The translations under genes and the position numbers were made by a program. The notes beneath the pieces are model-generated. The model was not told the origin of the DNA, did no database searches, and worked only from the letters and a program-made list of their open reading frames with translations. A stretch of DNA of 64,000 nucleotides from positions 3,162,001-3,226,000 of the forward strand of contig NZ_JACHMJ010000001.1 in NCBI RefSeq assembly GCF_014204935.1. The letters are read 5' to 3'. This document shows, piece after piece, positions 32,131 to 41,800 of the stretch (the stretch's first letter is position 1; the number at the start of each line of letters is the position of its first letter). Source of the DNA: Conyzicola lurida. GTDB taxonomy: Bacteria; Actinomycetota; Actinomycetes; Actinomycetales; Microbacteriaceae.

Positions 32131-33158
32131 GCCGAGACCGCTGTCTCCGACGTCACCGTCGAGCCCCGCACGACGAGGTGCGGTGGGAAAACCACGTGCT
32201 TCGGGGCGTCGCTCGGCTCGCCGGAGAGCTCGGCGAGGAGCAGCTCGACGGCAGCGATGCCGAACTCCTCGTGCGGGGCGCGGACGGACGTGAGCGGGAT
32301 GATCGACGACTCGCCGAACTCGATATCGTCGTACCCGACGAGCGCGATGTCGTGGGGCACGCTCACGCCGTGGTCGACGACGAACGCCTGCAGCAGGCCG
32401 AGCGCGAGCAGGTCGTTGACAGCGAAGACGGCGTCGGGGCGGGACTCCTCCGGGCGGCGGGCGATACCGGCAGCCACGACGCGGCCCTCGGCGATGGTGC
32501 GGTCGGCGACGTTGATCACCTCGAGCGTCGCCTCGGGGTTTTCGGCGATCGCCTTGCTGGCGCCCTCGAGACGGTCGGCGACCTGCCGGATTCCGAGCGG
32601 ACCGCCGACGAAGGCGATGCGCTTGCGGCCGCAGTCGAGCAGGTGGCGAACGGCGAGGTAACCGCCGGTGACGTCGTCGATCGAGACGGAGGGTTGCTGG
32701 TCGGAGACGGCGCGCTGCCCCACGAGCACCGACGGGGTGCCCCGCTGGCGCAGCTGCAGCAGGCGTTCCTCGATCGGGTCGTGCGAGGCGACGAGAAGGC
32801 CCTGCACGCGCTGCGCCTCGAAGAGCTCGAGGTACGCGTCTTCGCGCTCGCGCGAGCGGCCGGAGTTGGCGATGAAGACCGAGAACCCCTCGGCGGCCGC
32901 ACGCTGTTCGACGCCCTCGGCGATCGTGGCGAAGAAGGGGTTGCTCACGTCGGGCGCGATGTACGCCATCGTCGCGCTGCGCCCCAGCCGCAGCTGCCAG
33001 GCGGCGTTGTTGCGCACGAAGCCCAGTTGGTCGATCGCCCGCTGGATGCGCTGCTGCTTCTCGGGCGAGACCCGCGCCGGGTGGTTGATGTAGTGCGAGA
33101 CGGTTCCGAGGGAGACCTCGGCGAGCGTCGCGACCTCGCGAATACCGACTCTGCTCAC
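32127..33158 (-). CDS. LacI-family regulator, first of a tandem pair
   Basis: 343 residues with a GTG start. The HTH (GIREVATLAEVSLGTVSHYI, ~5-24) is followed by the hinge VRNNAAWQLRLGRSATMAYI and a full periplasmic-binding-like domain (NPFFATIAEGVEQ, GYLAVRHLLDCGRKRIAFVGG, DAVFAVNDLLALG). It is paralogous to and translationally coupled with the downstream LacI gene. Upstream on the same strand lie a carboxymuconolactone decarboxylase and an SDR gene, so the four may be one transcript controlled by the operator at 34545. The effector sugar is unknown. Confidence 0.9.
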   Translation of the reverse strand: MSRVGIREVATLAEVSLGTVSHYINHPARVSPEKQQRIQRAIDQLGFVRNNAAWQLRLGRSATMAYIAPDVSNPFFATIAEGVEQRAAAEGFSVFIANSGRSREREDAYLELFEAQRVQGLLVASHDPIEERLLQLRQRGTPSVLVGQRAVSDQQPSVSIDDVTGGYLAVRHLLDCGRKRIAFVGGPLGIRQVADRLEGASKAIAENPEATLEVINVADRTIAEGRVVAAGIARRPEESRPDAVFAVNDLLALGLLQAFVVDHGVSVPHDIALVGYDDIEFGESSIIPLTSVRAPHEEFGIAAVELLLAELSGEPSDAPKHVVFPPHLVVRGSTVTSETAVSA

Positions 33159-33266
33159 CTTCGTCCGCCCTTTCCCCGACGGAGCAGTGGCCCCTGTTCG
33201 GTCCGTGTGCCCAGGTCCTACCTCGTGCCCACTTCTTGCAGTGTGCTGAGACTACCGCGCGCGGCG

Positions 33267-33677
33267 TCAGTCGTCGTCTGGCCCCAGCGCCGGCGGGATC
33301 TCGATGCCGAGTTCGACGAGCTGGTCGGTGACGACACGGATCGCGTTGAGCGCTTTGGGAAAACCAGAATACTGCACCGTATGGATGACGGTCTCGATGA
33401 TCTCGGTGGGGGTGCACCCCACCCGGATCGCACCGCGGGTGTGGCCACGCAGCTGCGCTTCAAGCCCGCCGATGGTGACGAGCGAGGCCAGCGTCAACAG
33501 CTCGCGCTGGGCGAGCGTGAGTCCGGGCCGCGAGTAGATGTCCCCGAAATTGAACTCCACCCCGAACCGGGCGAGGTCCTGCGCCAACCCGGTCTGCATC
33601 TCGATGAGACCGTCGGCTTTGCCCTCGCCGTAGACCTCGTTGAACCAGTGCTTGCCCTTGTCGAGTCGCTTCGTCAT
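33267..33677 (-). CDS. Carboxymuconolactone decarboxylase (CMD) family protein
   Basis: 136 residues of the CMD fold with REL(L)TLASLVTIGG and ETVIHTVQYSGFPKALNAIR, the conserved helix and His-containing active-site helix. There is no CxxC, so it belongs with gamma-carboxymuconolactone decarboxylase-like proteins, not with AhpD peroxidases. It lies 9 bp after an SDR oxidoreductase gene in what appears to be a sugar or sugar-acid operon; no protocatechuate genes are nearby. It might act on a lactone generated by the SDR. The exact reaction is unknown. Confidence 0.88.
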   Translation of the reverse strand: MTKRLDKGKHWFNEVYGEGKADGLIEMQTGLAQDLARFGVEFNFGDIYSRPGLTLAQRELLTLASLVTIGGLEAQLRGHTRGAIRVGCTPTEIIETVIHTVQYSGFPKALNAIRVVTDQLVELGIEIPPALGPDDD

Positions 33678-33686
33678 CTGGGGATC

Positions 33687-34436
33687 CTAGATCGAGTGTC
33701 CGCCGTCGAGCGGCAGGATGAGTCCGGTGATGTTGACGGCTTCGGGCGCCGCGAGGAAGACGACCGTCTGCGCGAGGTGCTGCGGCTCGCCGAGCAGCCG
33801 GGTGGGGATCTGGTCGAGCAGCGCCTCGCGTCGCTCGGGGGTGTCGTTGTCCCGGCCGGGCGTCGCCTGCGCCCCGGGGGCGAGCGCGTTCACGGTGATG
33901 CCGCTCTCGGCGACCTCGATCGCGAGCGCCTTGGTGAGCCCGACCACCCCGGCTTTGGCCGCGGCGTAGGCGGTCGCGCCGCGTACGAGACGGCCGCCGC
34001 TGACGGCGGCGATCGAGGCGATGTTGATGATGCGCCCCGACTTCTGTTGGAGCATCGAGGGCAGCACGGCCCGGGTGACGTTGAAGACCGAGTCGAGGTT
34101 GCGGGCGATCTGGGTGTTCCAGGTCTCAGCGGTCATCTCGTGGAAGAAGCTGACGGCTCCGCCGCCGGCTCCATTGAGCAGGATGTCGATACCGCCCCAC
34201 TCCGCGACGACGCCGGCGACCGCGTCCTGCACGGCGTCGAAGTCGGTGAGGTCGGCGGTGGCGGAATACGCGCGTACGCCGTGCGAGCGCACCAGCTCGG
34301 CGGTCTCCTCGAGTCCCGCGGCGTTGAGATCGAGTCCGGCGACATCAGCACCCTCTGCCGCCAGCGTTTCGGCGATGACCCGTCCGAGGGCTCCCGCCGC
34401 TCCGGTCACGATGGCCCGCTTGCCCTGTAATCTCAT
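33687..34436 (-). CDS. SDR-family oxidoreductase
   Basis: A 249-residue classical short-chain dehydrogenase: cofactor motif TGAAGALG (residues ~11-18), acidic residue after beta-2 (GLDLNAAG) favouring NAD, NGAGG, catalytic Ser and the YAAAKAG motif. It ends in an ILPLDGGHSI tail typical of sugar or polyol dehydrogenases. First gene of a minus-strand unit with the CMD protein and probably the LacI pair. It is divergent from a sugar ABC importer, and the intergenic operators face both promoters. A sugar or sugar-lactone oxidation role is likely but the substrate is not deducible. Confidence 0.9.
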   Translation of the reverse strand: MRLQGKRAIVTGAAGALGRVIAETLAAEGADVAGLDLNAAGLEETAELVRSHGVRAYSATADLTDFDAVQDAVAGVVAEWGGIDILLNGAGGGAVSFFHEMTAETWNTQIARNLDSVFNVTRAVLPSMLQQKSGRIINIASIAAVSGGRLVRGATAYAAAKAGVVGLTKALAIEVAESGITVNALAPGAQATPGRDNDTPERREALLDQIPTRLLGEPQHLAQTVVFLAAPEAVNITGLILPLDGGHSI

Positions 34437-34544
34437 GTGGATTCCTCACTGCGGGCGGCGTCTCTGCCGCCCGTGGCCGTTTATTCGTACGTGTAGCGAA
34501 CCACTTTTACCGGTGGTCGACGTCAGTTCAGTGTTGCACCAGCG

Positions 34545-34558
34545 TTGAAACGTGTCAA
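34545..34558. promoter_or_regulatory. LacI-type operator O1 (TTGAAACGTGTCAA)
   Basis: A near-palindrome with CG at its centre. On the minus strand its last six bases read TTGACA, a perfect -35 element for the divergent SDR operon, so a bound repressor would block that promoter. Its centre is 111 bp from the second identical site at 34656, a spacing compatible with looping. Confidence 0.75.
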
Positions 34559-34620
34559 ATAGCCAGAACGGACTGCCCCACAACCGAGATCCACAATCGC
34601 TGTGTTCCCTTGTTTAGCGC

Positions 34621-34649
34621 TTGACAGCGTCCGACCTCGGGAATAGCCT
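34621..34649 (+). promoter_or_regulatory. Promoter of the sugar importer operon
   Basis: A consensus-like sigma-70 (SigA-type) promoter: TTGACA (34621-34626), 17-bp spacer, TAGCCT (34644-34649). The downstream operator begins 7 bp after the -10, so repressor would cover the start site. Confidence 0.75.
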
Positions 34650-34655
34650 CAGCAA

Positions 34656-34669
34656 TTGAAACGTGTCAA
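34656..34669. promoter_or_regulatory. LacI-type operator O2 (TTGAAACGTGTCAA)
   Basis: Identical to O1 and located over the predicted +1 of the importer promoter, 29 bp before the GTG start of the binding-protein gene. Confidence 0.75.
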
Positions 34670-34697
34670 ACCACAGCCACATCTTCAAGGAGGAAAT

Positions 34698-36032
34698 GTG
34701 TCAACTGCATTTGCAGGTCGCCGTAACCGCGCCCTATTCACAGTCATTGCAGGCATCGGGGCAGCATCGTTGCTGCTCTCCGCCTGCTCGTCCGGCGACA
34801 CCCCGGCCGCGGGCGGCGGGGAAGACACCGCCACCGCACTCACCCTTCTCACCCCGGCGGAGAACTCGATCGTGCGCGACGAGCTCGCCGTGCTCGCCGG
34901 CGACCAGTGCGCCACCGAGGACGAGGCCCTCCCGCTCGAGAGCGAGACGGTGGCCCAGGCCGACGTCAACCAGAAGATCACCCTGCTCGCCAGCCAGGAC
35001 GCGCTGCCGGTCATGTTCGTCGCCGGCACCGCCCAGGTGAAGCCCGACGGCGACCTCGGCAAGAACGATCTCGCGCTCGACTACGAGGCGACCCTGAAGG
35101 AGCTCGGCGTCTGGGACAACATCCTGCCCGCCGCCGTCTCCACCGTTAAGGCGGCCTACGGCGGCAACATGGCTAGCCTCCCGTTCCAGTACAACCTCGA
35201 GGGCATCTGGTACAACAAGGCGATCTTCGCCGAGAACGACGTCGAGGTCCCCGAGACCTACGACGAGCTGCTCGACGCGTTCGCCACCTTCAAGGAGGCC
35301 GGCGTGACGCCGATCACCGAGCCGGGCAGCCAGGGCTGGCCGATCACGCGTCTCATCGGCAACTACATCTTCCGCAGCGTCGGCCCCGACGCGATGAAGG
35401 ACATCCAGAGCGGTGACGCCAAGCTGACCGACCCCGAGTACGTGGAGGCCGCCCAGGCGATCGCCGACCTCGGCACCGAGGGCTACTTCGGCGAGGGCAT
35501 CACGTCGCGCGACACCGACACCGCCTACGCCCAGTTCCTCAACGGCGACGCCGCCACGATGTACATGGGATCGTGGCTGCTGGCCAACCTCAACGACGAA
35601 GAGCAGAACGTGATCGGCGAAGACAACGTCGGCTTTATGCCCTTCCCGAACGTCGACGGCGGCGCCGGCGACTCCGGCCAGTGGCCCGCCAACGCCGGAG
35701 CGGCGACCGCTGTCTCGACCAAGGCCTACGGCCCCAAGGTCGGCGACTGGCTCTCCTGCATCGCCGAGAACTACGGCAGCAGCGTCCTCGCCAACCAGGG
35801 AGTCGTCTCCGGCTTCAAGGTGAACGAGGAAGTCACCGACGTGAAGCCGCTGACCGCCGAGATCCAGACGATCGTCTCCGAGGCGAGCGAGACCGTGCTC
35901 TGGTTCGAGGCCCTCTTCGACGCCAAGACCACGTCGGACGCCCAGACCAACGTGTCGCTGCTGATCACCGGCCAGATGAGCGCCGAGGACTACATGTCGC
36001 AGCTCCAGTCCGACTTGGAACAGGCGCAGTAA
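34698..36032 (+). CDS. Sugar ABC transporter substrate-binding lipoprotein
   Basis: 444 residues, extracellular solute-binding family 1. A lipoprotein signal peptide with basic start (AGRRNRALF) and lipobox LLLSAC (Cys ~28) anchors it to the outer face of the membrane. GTG at 34698 follows a perfect AAGGAGG (34688-34694) and matches the frame; the ATG two bases earlier is out of frame, and the longer frame starts inside the operator. Downstream are two permeases, an aldo-keto reductase and a beta-galactosidase, pointing to a galactoside or similar oligosaccharide. Repression by the LacI pair at two operators is likely. Ligand identity is not visible. Confidence 0.93.
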   Translation: MSTAFAGRRNRALFTVIAGIGAASLLLSACSSGDTPAAGGGEDTATALTLLTPAENSIVRDELAVLAGDQCATEDEALPLESETVAQADVNQKITLLASQDALPVMFVAGTAQVKPDGDLGKNDLALDYEATLKELGVWDNILPAAVSTVKAAYGGNMASLPFQYNLEGIWYNKAIFAENDVEVPETYDELLDAFATFKEAGVTPITEPGSQGWPITRLIGNYIFRSVGPDAMKDIQSGDAKLTDPEYVEAAQAIADLGTEGYFGEGITSRDTDTAYAQFLNGDAATMYMGSWLLANLNDEEQNVIGEDNVGFMPFPNVDGGAGDSGQWPANAGAATAVSTKAYGPKVGDWLSCIAENYGSSVLANQGVVSGFKVNEEVTDVKPLTAEIQTIVSEASETVLWFEALFDAKTTSDAQTNVSLLITGQMSAEDYMSQLQSDLEQAQ

Positions 36033-36047
36033 CCACCGGTTCCACCC

Positions 36048-36084
36048 GCGGGCGGCGGCCCCTTCTCAGGGGAACGCCGCCCGC
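36048..36084 (+). terminator. Intra-operon stem-loop after the binding-protein gene
   Basis: GCGGGCGGCG (36048-36057) pairs with CGCCGCCCGC (36075-36084), with an inner CCCC/GGGG pairing. It lies 16 bp after the stop of the binding-protein gene. Such loops commonly stabilise the upstream mRNA or terminate part of transcription, giving more binding protein than permease. Confidence 0.65.
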
Positions 36085-36141
36085 ACCCGGGGAGCACTGC
36101 ACCGCCGCGTGCCCCCGACGACTCCAGACAAAAGGAATGCC

Positions 36142-37026
36142 GTGAAAGACGTCCTCGGTGACAAGAAATCGATCCTGATCCTGCTGGGTCCGGCCCTGCT
36201 GGTCTTCACCCTCATCAAGATCGTGCCCGTGCTCTGGTCGTTCGGCCTGACCTTCTTCGACGGCAACCCGCTCGGCGGCTTCGAGTTCGTGGGCATCGGC
36301 AACTTCCAACGCTTCTTCTCCGACCCGCAGGCGCTCTCCGCCCTCGGGTTCACCCTCAAGTACGCGATCGTCATCTCGATCGGCCAGATCGCGCTCGGCT
36401 ACGGGCTCGCGCTGCTCTACGTCTTCGTCCTCAAGAACGCCTCGAACTTCGTGCGCACCGTGGTGTTCTTCCCCACGATCCTGCCGACGGTCGCGGTCGC
36501 CCTGCTCTTCAAGAGCCTGTTCGCCGTCGGCGACCAGCAGGGCCCGGTCAACGCGGGCTTCCAGATCATCGGCCTCGAGTCGGTCGACTGGTTCGCCACC
36601 GGAGACGGCACCTTCACCGTCGCCATCATCATGGAGCTCTGGCGCTCCATGGGCTTCTTCGCCGTGCTGCTCTACGCCGGCCTGCTCGATATCCCCGACG
36701 AGACGCTCGAGTCGGCCCGCCTCGACGGCGCGCACGGCTGGCGTCTGGTGCGCCACATCGTCATCCCGCTGTCGCTGCCGGTGCTGCTCTCCAGCGTCGT
36801 CTTCAGCGCCAACAACACCCTCAAGGTGTTCGACACGGTGCTCGCCCTCAACAACGGCGGGCCGGGCGGCGAGACCACGCCGCTCACGCTGTACATGTAC
36901 CGCACCGTCTTCAGCTACTCGGACTACGGCTACGGCTCGACGATCGCCTTCATCCTGACGATCCTCTGCTTCCTCGTCACCCTCTTCATCTTCCGCTCGG
37001 CTCGACGCGACAACACGACTGCGTAG
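36142..37026 (+). CDS. Sugar ABC transporter permease (MalF-type)
   Basis: A 294-residue permease with six hydrophobic segments and the EAA loop (ETLESARLDGAHGWRLVRHI, about residue 192). GTG at 36142 has AAAGGA upstream; the longer frame from 36109 lacks a ribosome-binding site. It pairs with the permease at 37036 to form the channel for the lipoprotein-bound sugar. The ATPase is not encoded here and is probably a shared MsiK-like subunit. The substrate is inferred from the linked GH2 beta-galactosidase. Confidence 0.92.
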   Translation: MKDVLGDKKSILILLGPALLVFTLIKIVPVLWSFGLTFFDGNPLGGFEFVGIGNFQRFFSDPQALSALGFTLKYAIVISIGQIALGYGLALLYVFVLKNASNFVRTVVFFPTILPTVAVALLFKSLFAVGDQQGPVNAGFQIIGLESVDWFATGDGTFTVAIIMELWRSMGFFAVLLYAGLLDIPDETLESARLDGAHGWRLVRHIVIPLSLPVLLSSVVFSANNTLKVFDTVLALNNGGPGGETTPLTLYMYRTVFSYSDYGYGSTIAFILTILCFLVTLFIFRSARRDNTTA

Positions 37027-37035
37027 GACAACACC

Positions 37036-37953
37036 ATGACAACCCAGACCGCGATCCCCGTCACTCCCATCAGGTCGGCCGCGCCATCCGGCCCCACCGT
37101 TCGCGCGAAGCGCCCCGGCGGCGTCGGCCGCTTCTTCAAGCGCGCTCCCGTGCGCGTGTTCCTCGTCGTGCTCGTGCTCGTCGAGCTGTACCCGCTGTTC
37201 TGGCTGCTGATGGGCTCGTTCAAGACGCAGAGCGAGTTCACCTCGAACCCGACCTGGTCGCTTCCGGAGCAGCTGAACTTCGAGAACTACGTCGCCGCCT
37301 GGACCACCGGCTCCATCGCCACCAACCTGTGGAACAGCGTCGCCGTCACCGTGCCGTCGCTGTTCTTTATGCTGCTGCTCGGCGTCGCCGCGGCCTACGC
37401 GCTCGAGATCATGGTCTGGAAGGGCCGCAACACGATCCTGCTCGCCTTCGTCGCCGGCATCATGATCCCCGGGCAGATGATCCTCGTCCCGCTGTTCACG
37501 GTCTACTTCCGCTCGGGCCTGACCAGCACGCTCTGGCCGCTCATCATCACCTACACCGTGATGGGCCTGCCGCTCACGGTGTTCCTGATGGCCGCGTACT
37601 TCCGGGCGATCCCGCGCGAGATCTTCGAGGCGGCCACGCTCGACGGCTCGGGCATGATCCGCTCGTTCTTCTCCATCGGAATCCCGATGATGCGCAACGC
37701 GATCGTCACCCTCGCCCTCGTGCAGTTCTTCAGCATCTGGAACGACCTGCTCATCGCCCTGACCTTCACGACCAAGAGCAGCCTCGCCACGGTGCAGGTC
37801 GGCCTGCTCAACTTCAGCGACGAGTACGGCTCCACCCAGTACGGCCCGCTGTTCGCGGCGATCAGCATCAACGTGGTCGGCATGCTCGTGCTCTACCTGT
37901 TCCTCAACAAGCAGATCATGGCCGGACTCGCGGCCGGAGCGGTCAAGGGCTGA
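37036..37953 (+). CDS. Sugar ABC transporter permease (MalG-type)
   Basis: 305 residues with a ~35-residue basic cytoplasmic N-terminus (RAKRPGGVGRFFKRAPVR), six membrane segments, and the EAA loop REIFEAATLDGSGMIRSFF near residue 200. It starts 9 bp after the partner permease. Its stop TGA shares one base with the ATG of the aldo-keto reductase (TGATG), so the downstream metabolic enzyme is translationally coupled to transport. Confidence 0.92.
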   Translation: MTTQTAIPVTPIRSAAPSGPTVRAKRPGGVGRFFKRAPVRVFLVVLVLVELYPLFWLLMGSFKTQSEFTSNPTWSLPEQLNFENYVAAWTTGSIATNLWNSVAVTVPSLFFMLLLGVAAAYALEIMVWKGRNTILLAFVAGIMIPGQMILVPLFTVYFRSGLTSTLWPLIITYTVMGLPLTVFLMAAYFRAIPREIFEAATLDGSGMIRSFFSIGIPMMRNAIVTLALVQFFSIWNDLLIALTFTTKSSLATVQVGLLNFSDEYGSTQYGPLFAAISINVVGMLVLYLFLNKQIMAGLAAGAVKG

Positions 37954-38840
37954 TGCCGTTCCGACCCATCACGCTGGGTGCGTCCTCCCTCGGAGACAGG
38001 GGCGGGGCGGCGGATGTCGCGGCTCTCGCCGACGCCCTGGTGGCGTCGCGCTTCGCCCAGATCGATACCTCGAACAACTACGCCGAGGGTCGCAGCGAGC
38101 AGGCGCTCGGTGCCGCGCTGGCCCGCGCCGGCGGGCTACCGGATGGCGCCATCCTGATCACCAAGACGGACTACGACCCGGTAACGAAGGTCTACGACGG
38201 CGACCGGGTGAAGCGCTCGTTCGAGGAGTCGCTGACCCGGCTCGGGCTCGAGCGGCTGCCGCTGCTGCACCTGCACAACCCCACGACGATGACGTTGGCC
38301 GAGGCGACCGGGCCGGGCGGCGCGATCGAGGCGCTCGTCGGGCTGCGCGAACAGGGGCTCGTCGACGCGATCGGCGTGGCCGCCGGCACCCGCGCGCTGG
38401 TCGAGGACTACGTGCGCACCGACGCGTTCGACGCCGTGCTCACCCACAACCGCTACACGCTCGTCGACCGCAGCGCGCAGACCATTCTCGAGCTCGCGGC
38501 CGAGCGCGGCATGACCGTCTTCAACGGCGCTCCGTTCGGCGGCGGCATCCTCGCCGACGAGACCGGCACGGCCACGAAGTACGGGTACCGCCCGGCCTCG
38601 TTCGCCCTGCACGGCTTCATCGCCAAGCTGCGCCAGGTGTGCGAGCAGTGGTCGGTTCCGCTGCCCGCCGCCGCCCTGCACTTCTCGCTGCGCAACCCGC
38701 TCATCCACTCGACCGCCGTGGGTGTGAGCAGCCTCGCGCGCCTGGACGCGCTCGGGGAACTCGCCGCCACGCAGATTCCCGAGGGGTTCTTCGAGGCCGT
38801 CGAGAAGCTCGGCACTCCCCCGCTCACCGCGAATGACTGA
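37953..38840 (+). CDS. Aldo/keto reductase (aldose dehydrogenase-like)
   Basis: A 295-residue AKR barrel with IDTSNNYAEGRSEQALGAAL (catalytic Asp and Tyr region), ILITKTDY (Lys) and LLHLHNP (His). The segment order and the VTKVYDGDRVKRSFEESLTRLGLERL stretch resemble D-threo-aldose 1-dehydrogenase/L-fucose dehydrogenase-type enzymes, which oxidise free sugars to lactones. Coupled by TGATG to the permease and overlapping the GH2 gene by 8 bp, it probably oxidises the sugar released by that hydrolase. The divergent SDR and CMD proteins could continue such an oxidative route. Confidence 0.88.
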   Translation: MPFRPITLGASSLGDRGGAADVAALADALVASRFAQIDTSNNYAEGRSEQALGAALARAGGLPDGAILITKTDYDPVTKVYDGDRVKRSFEESLTRLGLERLPLLHLHNPTTMTLAEATGPGGAIEALVGLREQGLVDAIGVAAGTRALVEDYVRTDAFDAVLTHNRYTLVDRSAQTILELAAERGMTVFNGAPFGGGILADETGTATKYGYRPASFALHGFIAKLRQVCEQWSVPLPAAALHFSLRNPLIHSTAVGVSSLARLDALGELAATQIPEGFFEAVEKLGTPPLTAND

Positions 38841-41800
38841 CCACCACGAAACTTTCTCCCCCGGCACCGGCCGACGCCGGCCGCGGGCGGACTTCCTCTC
38901 CGACGCCGCGCGCCTGTCCCTGAACGGTCAGTGGAAATTCGCGCTGTCGCCCACGGCGGCGGGCACCGGCCCGGGTTTTACGGACCCGGATCTCGACGAC
39001 TCGGCCTGGGCCGACATCCGGGTGCCCGCCCACTGGGTCCTCGAGGGCCACGGGCAGCCCCTGTACACGAACACCGCGTTCCCGATCCCGGTCGACCCGC
39101 CGCGCGTTCCCACCGAGAACCCGACCGGCGACTACCGGCTCGCGTTCGAGCTGCCCGCCGGGTGGCGCGCTGCCGGCACGGTGCTGCGCTTCCAGGGTGT
39201 CGACTCGAGCGGGACCGTCTGGCTCAACGGCGCCGAGCTCGGCCACTCGAAGGGCAGCCGCCTGCCGTTCGAGTTCGACGTCGGCGCGCACCTCGTGCCC
39301 GGGGTCAACGTGCTCGCCGTGCGCGTGCACCGCTGGTCGAGCGGCACCTACCTCGAAGACCAGGACATGTGGTGGCTACCCGGCATCTTCCGCGACGTCG
39401 AACTGCTCGAGAGACCGGATGGCGCGATCGACGACTTCTTCGTGCACGCCGACTACGACCACCTGACCGGTCTCGGCACGCTGCGGGTCGACGCGGATGT
39501 CGCGGGCCTGGTCGATCTGCCCGAGCTCGGCATCCGCGGCCTGCCGACCGGCGCGACCGTCACGGTGCCGGTCGAACCGTGGAGCGCGGAGCTGCCGCGG
39601 TTGTACCGGGGCTCGCTACGGGCGGCCCCTGAGTCGGTCCCCGAGCTTGTCGAAGGGCCGAACGCCGCGGGGCCGGTCACTTCGACAGGCTCAGCGACCG
39701 GCACTGAGACCATCGCCCTCGCGGTCGGCTTCCGCACCGTCGCGATCACCGACGGCCGCCTGCTCGTGAACGGCAGGCCCGTGTTCTTCCGCGGCGTCAA
39801 CCGGCACGAACACGACCCCGACCGCGGGCGCTCGCTCGACGTCGAGACGATGCGCCGCGACATCCTGATGATGAAAAGGGCGAACATCAATGCCGTGCGC
39901 ACGAGCCACTACCCGCCGCACCCCGAATTTCTGCGGCTGTGCGACGAACTCGGGCTCTGGGTCGTCGAGGAGTGCGACATCGAGACCCACGGGTTCATCT
40001 ACACCGGCTGGGAGGGCAACCCGCCCGCCGTCGCCGAGTGGAAGCCCGCGCTGCTCGACCGGATCGAGCGCATGGTCGAGCGCGACAAGAACCACGCGAG
40101 CATCGTGGTCTGGTCGATGGCCAACGAGAGCTGGGTCGGCGACACGTTCGGCGACCTCGAGACCGCCATCCGCGACCGCGACCCGAGCCGTCCGATCATG
40201 TACGAGCGCGACCCCAGCTACCAGAACTCCGACTTCTACAGCCTGATGTACCCGTCGCTCGAGGACCTCGAGGCGATCGGCCGCCGCGACGAGGCCCGGC
40301 CCGAGAACGTGACCGACGAGCAGGACGCGCGCCGCCGCGACCTGCCCTTCTTGCTCTGCGAATACGCGCACGCGATGGGCAATGGTCCGGGATCGCTGAT
40401 CGACTACCAACGCATCCTCGAGTCGAGCGACCGGTTCTGCGGCGCCTTCGTCTGGGAGTGGATCGACCACGGCTTCACCTCCCCCGACGGCACCTTCATG
40501 ATGCACGGCGGCGACATCGAGTTCCGCCCGAACGGCGGGCGCTACTGCCTCGACGGCCTGGTCTTCCCCGACCGCACACCCTCGCCCGGGCTGTTCGAGC
40601 TGAAGGCGGCGATCGCTCCCGTTTCCATCGAGGTGGATGCCGCGGCCGGCGTCGCCCGCATTGCGAACAAGCACGACTTCCGCGACCTGTCGCACCTGGC
40701 GTTCGACTGGGTGGTGGAGGTCGACGGCCTGCCGGTTGCCCGCGGGTCCCTCGACGTGCCGCCGGTCGCGGCGCGCTCGGCGGTCGACGTGCCGCTGCCC
40801 GCGGTCGCCCCGGCGCCCGCGGGAGAAACCTGGGTCACCGTGACGGCGTCGCTCGCGGCCGACACCCCCTGGGCCGACGCGGGCCACGAGGTGGCGCTGG
40901 GCCAGGCGCCGATCGACCTTCGGAAGCGGGTTGAGCCCGTCGAAACCCCGACCCGCACCCCCCAGGGTTTCGACAAGCTCAACCCGCCACCTCCCGGTTT
41001 CGACACGCTGAACCCGCTTCTCGCCCTCGGCCCCGCGGCCTTCGACCCGCGCACCGGGCGCCTGACTCGTCTCGGCGATCTCGACCTCGACGGGCCGGTG
41101 CTCGATGTCTGGCGCGCGCCCACCGAGAACGACCGCGGGCAGGGCCCGCGCAACACGATGGCCGCGACCTGGAAGGCCGTCGGACTCGACCGCCTGCTGC
41201 ACCGCACCGACAGCGTCGACGCCGACGGCGACCGGCTCACGGTCGTCACCCGCTCGGCACCCGCCGCGCACGGCATCGGCCTGCGCACCGTCTTCGCCTG
41301 GACTCTCCGGGACGACGCGCTCGACCTCGCGGTCACCGTGACGCCCGAGGGCATCTGGCGCGATACCCCGATCGGTAACCACGATGTCTGGTTACCGCGC
41401 CTGGGCCTGCGCTTCGGCCTGCCGGGCGGCTTCGAGTCGGCCGAGTGGTTCGGCCGCGGACCGGGCGAGAGTTACTCCGACAGCCTGGCGGCATCCCGGG
41501 TCGGACGGTTCTCGTCGACCATCGACGCGCTGCAGACCCACTACCCGGTGCCGGAGGAGAACGGCAACCACGTCGGGACGCGCTGGCTCGAGCTCTCGGG
41601 CGCCGGCCTGACCGCGTTACGGGTCGAGGGGGCCCCGCACTTCGACTTCACCGCCCGCCGCTGGACGAGCGAGGATCTCGAACGGGCGCGGCATCCGAAA
41701 GACCTCTCGGACTCGGGACGCGTCTGGCTCAATCTCGACCACGCCCAGCAGGGGCTCGGGTCTGCGGCGTGCGGGCCGTCGCTGCCCGAGCGCTACCGGG

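Noticed and set aside
34656-34697. Upstream extension of the binding-protein gene from a TTG at 34656
   Set aside because: The extension begins within the operator; the GTG at 34698 has a perfect AAGGAGG and gives a normal lipoprotein signal.
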